DNA from: UBA117 sp049975245
GTDB lineage: Archaea; Methanobacteriota; Methanobacteria; Methanobacteriales; Methanobacteriaceae
Length of the DNA: 46,948 nucleotides
Direction: 5' to 3'
Assembly (NCBI GenBank): GCA_049975245.1
Contig: JBNGDB010000018.1
Location: 1 to 46,948 of the forward strand
Translations under genes and position numbers: made by a program
In this document: piece by piece, positions 39,991-46,948 of the stretch
Position numbering within the stretch: the stretch's first letter is position 1
Layout of the letters: each line of letters starts with the position of its first letter
The notes under the pieces: model-generated
Told to the model about the DNA's origin: nothing
The model's database searches: none
The model's input: the letters and a program-made list of their open reading frames with translations, nothing else

Positions 39991-40863
39991 ATGACTAAAT
40001 ATCCGTATTCAAAAGCAGATGGGAAGATTAAATGGGTTTCTACTGAGTGGCTAGATGAGAATATAAATGAAGATCTGATGATTATAGATACACAGCCCAA
40101 TGTTCATGATTATATAAAGGAACATATTCAAGGAGCTCTATATCTAAATGAAGGTCTTTTTAGGGAAACTTTAGGAAATGCTCCTGCTATGTACATCCCA
40201 GCTGAAGCAGTTCAGTCCATTTTCAGCAGGCAGGGAATCCGCAAAGATGTGCCCACAGTAGTTTATACTGGGGTTGGACCAGTCAAAGGATGGGGAGATG
40301 GACTGGAACAGACAATGGTAGCATATTCATTAGTAAGATTTGGCCATGATAATGTCTACGTCCTGGATGGAGGAATAGAGAAGTGGAAAAATGAAGGAAG
40401 AGATTTAACTCAAGTATTTCCCACAGCTCAGGAATCAAGCTTCAAATCAGAAGTAAGGGACGATTATTACATAGAATATGGTGAATTTAAAACTATTAAA
40501 GATGACGACAACGTAGTGGTTCTTGATGCCCGGCCAGGGCCAGTATATGAAGGGCAGGGTCCATGGATTAAACCAGGACATATTCCGGGAGCAGTGAATT
40601 TACCCTGGGCTAGTCTCATGAACAAAGATAACACAAGACTTCTCAAAGACCAAGAAGAAATTAAATCAATAGTAGAAGATAAGGGTGCAACTCCAGATAA
40701 GACAATTATCTGTTCGTGTGGAACAGGAAGGGAGGCTACAAACGAATTTATATTGTTTAAATGGTTTTTAGGATATCCTAAAGTCCGGATTTACGAGGGA
40801 TCATTTACAGAATGGACTCAAAGAGACGATAATCCTACGGTTACCGGTCCTAATCCCTATTAA
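39991..40863 (+). CDS. Tandem rhodanese sulfurtransferase
   Basis: A 290-residue protein of two rhodanese domains. The first (about 10-135) has the fold (IIDTQPNVHDY, LDGGIEKWKNEG) but a cysteine-free loop (VVYTGVGPVKGWGD) and is inactive. The second (about 145-285) carries the active site cysteine in CSCGTGREATNE. It resembles thiosulfate/3-mercaptopyruvate sulfurtransferases, which transfer sulfane sulfur to cyanide or thiols. GGGGAATAAA precedes the ATG. Monocistronic as far as can be seen. Confidence 0.88.
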   Translation: MTKYPYSKADGKIKWVSTEWLDENINEDLMIIDTQPNVHDYIKEHIQGALYLNEGLFRETLGNAPAMYIPAEAVQSIFSRQGIRKDVPTVVYTGVGPVKGWGDGLEQTMVAYSLVRFGHDNVYVLDGGIEKWKNEGRDLTQVFPTAQESSFKSEVRDDYYIEYGEFKTIKDDDNVVVLDARPGPVYEGQGPWIKPGHIPGAVNLPWASLMNKDNTRLLKDQEEIKSIVEDKGATPDKTIICSCGTGREATNEFILFKWFLGYPKVRIYEGSFTEWTQRDDNPTVTGPNPY

Positions 40864-41029
40864 TAATTATTATTTTCAGGGATTCTTTTTCTATTTTTTT
40901 TTTATTGCTATAGAAATTTTATAAAAAAAAAAAATTACTGATTTTAAGATATTGATCTTTGCACTAATTTATATATTAAATTGAACTTAACTTACACATT
41001 ATTTTAATATTATAATAGGAGTTGATACT

Positions 41030-41233
41030 TTGAGTAATTTAAAGGTTAGTATGGGAATTTTCACAAAAGAAGGAGTTATGGTAGAGAATCCAGAACTTTT
41101 TAATGAAAAAGAATTCGTTGTTGTTTTATCTGGTGACAGTTTCCTGGAATATCTTGAAAAGACGCAAGAAGATTTCACAATTAAAGATAATGTATTAGAA
41201 TCTAAAGAATTTACAGATGCTGAACATTATTAA
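41030..41233 (+). CDS. Small acidic hypothetical protein
   Basis: A 67-residue acidic protein, probably beta-alpha-beta (VSMGIFTKEGVMVEN, then EFVVVLSGDSFLEYLEK). The TTG start is supported by AGGAGTTGAT about four to five bases upstream. It stands alone between the rhodanese and a convergent kinase. Family unknown. Confidence 0.6.
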   Translation: MSNLKVSMGIFTKEGVMVENPELFNEKEFVVVLSGDSFLEYLEKTQEDFTIKDNVLESKEFTDAEHY

Positions 41234-41296
41234 ATAATAAAGTTAATTTAACTAACTATTTTTTTCTTTAAATCTTTTTTTAATCAAGTAATTTTT

Positions 41297-44200
41297 TTAT
41301 ATTCTTTCTTTGTATTCTAATTCTTCAAAGGTTATGTGAAAACTGGTTTGGTCCTTTTCTATGTGAATATCACCGTCAATCTGGTCAACTAGGCTGTTTA
41401 CTAACTTCAAACCTAACGTTTTTGTTTCTTTAATATCAAAATCATCAGGTAATCCTATTCCCTCATCACTAATAATCAGTTCATATTTTCCATTAATTCT
41501 TCTAAAAACCACGGATAAATTTCCAGTTTTATCACCAGGAAAAGCGTATTTAAGAGTATTCGATACAAGCTCATTTATAATAAGTCCACATGGAATGGCA
41601 GTTTCAATTCCAAGAATAATATCTTCTGCAATTATAACTGGTTTTATTTTACTAGATTTAACTGCATAGGAATAATATAAATCTGAGACTAAACTCCGGA
41701 TATACTCTCCAAAATTAATCTGGGAAAAGTCCCGGGTTAAATACAACTTTTCATGGATCATGGCCATGGACTTTACCCTGTTTTGACTCTCTTTTAGGAC
41801 ATTAATAGCTTCTTTATCATCTAAGTATTGTGTTTGGAGATTTAAGAGACTGGAAATAATTTGCATGTTATTTTTAACACGGTGATGTATCTCCTGGAGA
41901 AGAATTTTCTTTTCAGCAAGCGATTCTTTAATTTTTTCCTCGGCACGATGTCTCTGGATTGCCAGTGCAAAAAATTCTGCTAACCTTTTAACAGCGTCTA
42001 ATTTATTTGTACTATAATTTTCTGATGAATTGGCCAGGCTGATCTGACCTACCAACTGGTTTTTTAATATAACCGGCACAGATAAGAATTTTTCAATTTC
42101 AAAATGTGATGGAGGAGTTCCTTCAGCTGCATGATGTTCATGGGCTTGATTAGTAAAAAATCCACGCTTAGTGTTAAGAGAATAACCCCATAATCCATCA
42201 TAGGAACCATCTTCCCCTGCAGAAAATATTAACTTATCATTTACCTGCCTATCCATGATCTGGTCAATAGAATGTAATATCATGTCTTGATTGTTGGGAT
42301 CAATTTCAGCCACATATCCAAAGGGACTTTTAGTCAATACTTTTGCTTCTTTTAGGATAGTGGAAGAAATCTTTTCTATGGAAGAAACCGGGGAAATAAT
42401 CGGCGAATAAATATTAGCTAAGGACTGATTCACTTTTAACTCCCATTTCAACTTCCCCCGGGAACGGTTACGTTCTGTAATATCTACAAGGGAGGCTAAA
42501 CTTTTATTAGTATTGGGGATCATAGCAATAGTTGCTAATATATCCCTAACTGTTCCATATTTATCAATAAACTGGAATTCATAGTTTCTGGGAGCATTAT
42601 CTGGATCAATTCTTCTGAGCCGGTGATATTCTTTCATCTTTTTTAAATCCTTTTTAGAAACAAATTTCTTCCAAGACAATTTTCCTTCTATCTCCTTTTT
42701 TGTATATCCAAACAATTTTTCAGATTCACTATTAACCAGGGAGATGGTGGAATCTTTTTCAATGATTATGGAAGCTGTACCCGTATTTTCAAATATGGTA
42801 CGGTAATAATTTTCAGATTCTCTTAAAGCATTTTCCGCTTTTTTAAGTTCGGTAATATCTACAGCAGCGGCAATGTAAGATAAAAAATTATTTTTCTCAT
42901 CCCGTATGGGAGTAACTGAAAGATCTACCCATATAACTTTACAGTCTTTGCGTATGTAACGTTTTTCAATCCGATAGGAATCAATTTTTCCAGATATTAA
43001 ATCCTTCAAGTGTTGTTCAGTTGTATTCAAGTCATCCGGATGGGTCACATCTTTATAAGTGAATTTTTTTAACTCTTCATCAGTATAACCTAACATTTCA
43101 TGGAAATATCTGTTGGTTTCAATCATTCGTCCGTCAGCATCACTTAAACCCATAGCAATCCCCGCAAGGTCGAATATAGCACTTAAACGCGATTCTCGTT
43201 CTTTAAGAATTTTTTTAGTAGTTTTTTCTTCGGTAAGGTCGGTGCACATGGCAAATGACCCAGCAAAATTTCCACGGGAATCTTGTAGCGGAGTAGCAGA
43301 AACTATTAACCAACGAATACTACCATCTTTATGATAAAATTTACGTTCATATTGCTCTCTTATCCCTAAAACACGATTTTTAAGACGTAATTCGTTATCT
43401 GCTAGTTCCTCTTCAAGCATAAAATCAGTAATACGCCTATTTACCATTTCATGAGTGATATAACCTAACATTTCTGCCATTTTCCGGTTAACGTAGATTG
43501 TTATAAAATCTTTATCCATTACCCATATCCCTTCATTAGCAGTATCAACTATGGTCCGGTAACTTTCTTCGCTTTTTTTCAGTTTATTTTCTACCTTTTT
43601 ACGCTTTTCAATATCGCGTAAACTAAATATATATCCATTAAATTCGTTTTTATAATATATTGGGCTGAAAACTGCCTCTATCCATTTGTAGTTTCCTTTT
43701 GAAGTTTTATTTCTATATTCAATTGATATGGAATGTTTTTTATTCTTTAATTTCGGAAATATTTTCTTAATCATCTCTTTTTCCTGTTTATGTACCAGTT
43801 CCATAAATTCAAAAATAGTTTTTCCTTTAAAATCTTCTACATTATATCCTAAAATTTTTTTTATAGAGGGACTTATGTACTCTATTTTCCATGATGGACT
43901 GATTTGCCCAATAATATCGGCCATATTATCCGTTAGTAAGCTTAATTGTTTTTCACGATCCTTTAAAATATTTCTAGATCTCTTTTTTTCAGTAATGTCC
44001 AAAACTGATAATAATGTTTTTTTGGTGCCAGGAATGATGGTGGCGGTGATTAAAACGTCTTTAAAGTTTCCTTTTTTATCTACTACTTTTACTTCATAGT
44101 TTTGAGGAGCTCTTTCTGGATGGGAGAGTCTTAATTTATGATATTTTATTAATTTATCTTTTTCCTCATTGAAAATTAGTTTCAGACCACTTTTACCTAA

Positions 44201-44710
44201 TATTTCTTCTTTAGAATATCCGGTTATTTTTTCAAATTCAGAATTTACCAGTGAAAATTTAGTATCTTCTTCAACTATTGCCATTGCCATTCCAGTATTC
44301 TCAAATATGGTTTTATAATAATTCTCTGATTCTTCTAGGGAATTTACTAATTTTTTTCTCGACAGGATTTTAGAATAAGTTAGTATAACTCCTTCCAGGT
44401 AAGGAGAAGCATTAACATTAAATAATACATTATTATCTTTTTTTTCTAAAAATTCCAAAGTAACATTTTTTTCTACTACTTCTACTAATTTATTAAATAT
44501 TTCATATTTTGAGTTATTATCATTATTTTCAATGTAATTAGAACCTACTATGCTTTTATTTAAACCTAATAAACTTTCAGCTGCATCATTAACTAAATCA
44601 TATTTAAAATCAATAATTTTAGAGTCCCTATCCAATATAGGTTTAAGATATATTATACCGGCAGATGTAGAATTCAAAATACTGACAAGAGAAGAATTTG
44701 ATTTTTTCAT
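41297..44710 (-). CDS. Multi-PAS/GAF sensor histidine kinase
   Basis: An 1137-residue soluble kinase with about six PAS domains (starts near 1, 130, 255, 380, 505 and 635, each ending near a DITE/DLTE-type strand), one GAF domain (about 765-930, GLWGYSLNTKRGFFTN region) and a HisKA_2-type end: phospho-histidine in EIHHRVKNNMQIISS, N-box NELVSNTLKYAF, DEGIGLPDD and LGLKLVNSL. No membrane segment and no receiver. PAS 2 and PAS 6 are close to each other in sequence, indicating internal duplication. Its C-terminal 200 residues closely resemble the kinase at 32.9 kb. Signals unknown. Confidence 0.92.
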   Translation of the reverse strand: MKKSNSSLVSILNSTSAGIIYLKPILDRDSKIIDFKYDLVNDAAESLLGLNKSIVGSNYIENNDNNSKYEIFNKLVEVVEKNVTLEFLEKKDNNVLFNVNASPYLEGVILTYSKILSRKKLVNSLEESENYYKTIFENTGMAMAIVEEDTKFSLVNSEFEKITGYSKEEILGKSGLKLIFNEEKDKLIKYHKLRLSHPERAPQNYEVKVVDKKGNFKDVLITATIIPGTKKTLLSVLDITEKKRSRNILKDREKQLSLLTDNMADIIGQISPSWKIEYISPSIKKILGYNVEDFKGKTIFEFMELVHKQEKEMIKKIFPKLKNKKHSISIEYRNKTSKGNYKWIEAVFSPIYYKNEFNGYIFSLRDIEKRKKVENKLKKSEESYRTIVDTANEGIWVMDKDFITIYVNRKMAEMLGYITHEMVNRRITDFMLEEELADNELRLKNRVLGIREQYERKFYHKDGSIRWLIVSATPLQDSRGNFAGSFAMCTDLTEEKTTKKILKERESRLSAIFDLAGIAMGLSDADGRMIETNRYFHEMLGYTDEELKKFTYKDVTHPDDLNTTEQHLKDLISGKIDSYRIEKRYIRKDCKVIWVDLSVTPIRDEKNNFLSYIAAAVDITELKKAENALRESENYYRTIFENTGTASIIIEKDSTISLVNSESEKLFGYTKKEIEGKLSWKKFVSKKDLKKMKEYHRLRRIDPDNAPRNYEFQFIDKYGTVRDILATIAMIPNTNKSLASLVDITERNRSRGKLKWELKVNQSLANIYSPIISPVSSIEKISSTILKEAKVLTKSPFGYVAEIDPNNQDMILHSIDQIMDRQVNDKLIFSAGEDGSYDGLWGYSLNTKRGFFTNQAHEHHAAEGTPPSHFEIEKFLSVPVILKNQLVGQISLANSSENYSTNKLDAVKRLAEFFALAIQRHRAEEKIKESLAEKKILLQEIHHRVKNNMQIISSLLNLQTQYLDDKEAINVLKESQNRVKSMAMIHEKLYLTRDFSQINFGEYIRSLVSDLYYSYAVKSSKIKPVIIAEDIILGIETAIPCGLIINELVSNTLKYAFPGDKTGNLSVVFRRINGKYELIISDEGIGLPDDFDIKETKTLGLKLVNSLVDQIDGDIHIEKDQTSFHITFEELEYKERI

Positions 44711-44914
44711 TTATTTCATCTTCATTAATGTTAACTTAATAAATTCTAATTTTATACTTTATATTGGTATATTATAATATTTTTTATTTTTTTGCTGTTA
44801 TAAAGGTTTAAATCAATAAATAAATCTGTTTATTCCTGATTAAAATGGTTTATTGTTGTTTTAGTAAATATAACGAAATGAGTTTATGTGAAAATAGTCA
44901 CAATCTACCATAAG

Positions 44915-44926
44915 TTTATTATATAG
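44915..44926 (+). promoter_or_regulatory. TATA box of the surface-protein gene
   Basis: TTTATTATATAG, near the archaeal box A consensus, about 90-100 bases before the start codon. Confidence 0.45.
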
Positions 44927-45000
44927 TTTTCACATATGATTGCTTAGTTAAAAAAGAATAATACTTTTTTTAACAAGTCTATAAGCATGTTAAAAATTAA

Positions 45001-45010
45001 GGGGAGGTGA
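45001..45010 (+). promoter_or_regulatory. Strong ribosome binding site that points to a CTG start
   Basis: GGGGAGGTGA is a near-perfect complement of the 16S 3' end. It stands 4 bases before a CTG (45015) and 16 bases before the in-frame ATG (45027). Confidence 0.7.
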
Positions 45011-45014
45011 AAAA

Positions 45015-46948
45015 CTGAAAAGAAACATGCAAAAAAAGTTAGCATTAATCACATTCGCACTTATATTCGCAACAGTTACAATGGGTGTTGTGGCAGCAGA
45101 ATCGCCAGATGATGCAATCACAAATAACACTACAGATCCTGTAGCCCAAAACATTACCAACAACACAACTAACAATACCACCTTACCCGACCCTCAAGTT
45201 TGGAGAGGTGGCACGTTAATCTATAGTTCAACAACCATACAAGATGCACTGGACCATTCCATAAGTGGAGATACCATCCTTCTTGAAGATGGCCAAACTT
45301 TTTATGAAAATTTGGTTATTGATAAGGACCTAACATTCAATGTTATGAGTGGAGGAACCGCAACCATAGATGGTAGTGGAACTGGTAGGATAATCCATAT
45401 TCTGCCGGGTGTGACAGTTTCGTTTACTAACATAATTTTCCAGAACGGCCATGCACCCGACGGATCTTTCTTATCTCCTGACGGCGACAATGGTGGTGCT
45501 ATCTGGAACCAGGGTACCCTTTACTTAATAAATTGTGTTTTAAGAAATAATCAAGCCGGAGACGGTGGTTTCATTTACGGTGGTATCGGAGGTTCTGGTG
45601 GTGCAATTTACAGCACCGGAAACCTTTACTTAACTGATACTCAAGTTTATGATAATCGTGCCGGAAATGGAAGTAATGGGGTAGTTACTTTACACTCTAA
45701 CGGTTTTGACGGTGGACACGGTGGTGCAATTTACAGCACTGGACTATTAAATCTAGAAAGCTGTGAATTCTACAATAACCGTGCTGGAAACGGTGGTAAT
45801 GGAGTAACGCTAGGTGAAGGTGGTAATGGTGGTAACGGTGGTGCTATATGCACAACTGGAACATTAACCATGAGTGATACCCAAATTCACCATAACTACG
45901 CTGGAAATGCAGGTACTGGTGGTACTGAAATAGTAATCGGCGGAACCGGAGGTTCTGGTGGTAATGGGGGAGCTATCTACAACAGTGGAAGCACTGATGT
46001 TGAAGGTTCTGATATCTATTCCAATACTGCAGGTAACGGAGGAACTGGAGCTTCTGCAGCTGATGGCAATTTGGCTCATCGAACAGGTTACGATGGACAT
46101 ACTGGAGGTCCCGGTGGAAACGGTGGAGCCATATACAACCAAGGAAACCTTTCACTAATTGAAACAGACATATACTCTAATTCTGCTGGAAACGGTGGAA
46201 TTGGGGGTTCTGGAGGAGATGGACGTGACAGAGATTTCTTGGGTGCTGGTGGTGCCGGAGGTATTGGCGGTACCGGTGGTGCTGCTGGTAATGGTGGTGC
46301 TATATACAACACAGGAACAGGCACTTTCACTATTACAGACTCTTCCATCAACCAAAACATTGCCGGAAACGGTGGTCAAGGTGGTGCTGGTGGTCAAGGT
46401 GGAGATGCTAAAAGCAACTGGCCAAACAGAGGTTCAGCCTATAGAGGTGGTGCTGGAGGTCTAGGTGGTGCTGGTGGTAATGGTGGAGCAATCTACTATA
46501 ACAACGGAGCTACTGGATCCATAACTGATTCAAACCTAAACCAAAACCAAGCCGGAGACGGTGGTCAAGGTGGTGAAGGTGGTCAGGGTGGAGCTAGTGC
46601 CGATTCATACAGTAACGGCAGTGGTGGTGCTGGTGGTAACGGTGGCATCGGTGGAAACGCTGGAGCCATTTATTACAACAGCGGAAATTTAACTGTTAAT
46701 TCTAATAATCTTATTGATAACGCAGCCGGTGACGGTGGACGCGGAGGGCCAGGTGGCCTCCCAGGCCCAGGAACTGGAAGCGGTACCATAGGAGCAGGTG
46801 GTCTTAACGGTTCATCTGGAACTGTTGGAGCATTCTATGCAGCAAGCAACACATCACTTCACTTTAACCGTATACTTAATAATGGAATAATAGACGTAGC
46901 AGCAGCCGGGGGTGTAACAGTTCAAGCTGAAAACAACTGGTGGGGTTC
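45015..46948 (+). CDS. Large glycine-rich adhesin-like surface protein (partial)
   Basis: An ORF that remains open to the window end; about 640 residues are visible. After a basic start comes a signal peptide (LALITFALIFATVTMGVVAA) and a threonine/asparagine-rich stretch (NNTT repeats), then a right-handed beta-helix-like domain (TIQDALDHSISGDTILLEDG, ATIDGSG) and many imperfect repeats of about 45-60 residues with the core GG-x-GGAIYN-x-GN and long Gly/Ala runs, as in polymorphic-membrane-protein-like adhesins of Methanobacteriales. Probably anchored to or built into the cell surface. The start is either CTG 45015 (favoured by the ribosome binding site) or ATG 45027. Repeats explain many false ORFs in other frames. 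Confidence 0.88.
   Translation, partial: MKRNMQKKLALITFALIFATVTMGVVAAESPDDAITNNTTDPVAQNITNNTTNNTTLPDPQVWRGGTLIYSSTTIQDALDHSISGDTILLEDGQTFYENLVIDKDLTFNVMSGGTATIDGSGTGRIIHILPGVTVSFTNIIFQNGHAPDGSFLSPDGDNGGAIWNQGTLYLINCVLRNNQAGDGGFIYGGIGGSGGAIYSTGNLYLTDTQVYDNRAGNGSNGVVTLHSNGFDGGHGGAIYSTGLLNLESCEFYNNRAGNGGNGVTLGEGGNGGNGGAICTTGTLTMSDTQIHHNYAGNAGTGGTEIVIGGTGGSGGNGGAIYNSGSTDVEGSDIYSNTAGNGGTGASAADGNLAHRTGYDGHTGGPGGNGGAIYNQGNLSLIETDIYSNSAGNGGIGGSGGDGRDRDFLGAGGAGGIGGTGGAAGNGGAIYNTGTGTFTITDSSINQNIAGNGGQGGAGGQGGDAKSNWPNRGSAYRGGAGGLGGAGGNGGAIYYNNGATGSITDSNLNQNQAGDGGQGGEGGQGGASADSYSNGSGGAGGNGGIGGNAGAIYYNSGNLTVNSNNLIDNAAGDGGRGGPGGLPGPGTGSGTIGAGGLNGSSGTVGAFYAASNTSLHFNRILNNGIIDVAAAGGVTVQAENNWWG

Larger units (their letters stand above)
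44711..45014. other. Intergenic region before surface protein
   Basis: About 300 AT-rich bases between divergent genes. TATA-like TTTATTATATAG at 44915-44926 would drive the surface protein with a leader of roughly 65-70 nt. The leader contains an eight-codon mini-ORF (44987-45010) whose stop codon lies in the ribosome binding site. Confidence 0.5.

Noticed and set aside
39991..40863. First rhodanese domain as evidence of a pseudogene
   Set aside because: An inactive N-terminal domain is normal for tandem rhodaneses; the second domain is intact.
45864..46464. ORFs on both strands inside the adhesin
   Set aside because: Shadow frames of GGT/GGA-rich repeats; the main frame is continuous from 45015 to the window end.

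Overview
The window is chromosomal DNA of a methanogenic archaeon of the order Methanobacteriales, most likely Methanobacterium or a close mesophilic relative. The evidence is an F420-dependent methylene-H4MPT reductase (mer), archaeal MCM, aIF2-beta, NMD3, TyrRS and archaeosine radical-SAM genes, AT-rich spacers, GGTGAT-type ribosome binding sites with frequent TTG starts, and an rRNA operon with archaeal 16S/23S and tRNA-Ala(TGC) in the spacer. Species cannot be fixed from the sequence alone. A run of 100 Ns (12881-12980) marks an unclosed assembly gap inside a tandem repeat.

Layout. 1-7.1 kb: housekeeping genes (small ORF, trehalose-phosphatase, HIGH-type nucleotidyltransferase, methyltransferase, NrdG-type activase, zinc-ribbon protein, archaeosine synthase RaSEA, mer). 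7.4-12.7 kb: complete rRNA operon (promoter, leader with processing stem, 16S, tRNA-Ala, 23S, 5S). 12.7-13.6 kb: an array of 76-bp tandem repeats broken by the gap, a 16-bp inverted repeat, and a ~150-nt structured RNA candidate. 13.6-25 kb (minus strand): a 51-aa ORF, an HhH-MutS2-like ATPase, a double-receiver/glycosyltransferase fusion, a HEAT/TPR protein with a duplicated module, a U32 protein and a REC-PAS-GAF protein. 25.3-32.7 kb: information-processing core (tmk, tyrS, nmd3, aif2b, mcm, rlmE, a phosphodiesterase). 32.8-46.9 kb: two large soluble HisKA_2-type sensor kinases, a membrane-anchored caspase-like protease with an EF-hand loop, a photolyase-family protein without cysteines, a secreted zinc phospholipase-like protein, a rhodanese and a large glycine-rich surface protein cut by the window end.

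How it may work together. The accessory part combines phosphorelay proteins (kinases at 32.9 and 41.3 kb, receivers at 15.9 and 23.6 kb), a processive polysaccharide synthase whose N-terminus is two intact receiver domains, and cell-surface proteins. I infer a sensory/cell-surface region in which phosphorylation could directly control an exopolysaccharide synthase. The strongest unusual signals are that fusion and the fact that it and its neighbour each carry an in-frame internal duplication over 300 bp long, identical at DNA level and with codon use unlike the flanks.
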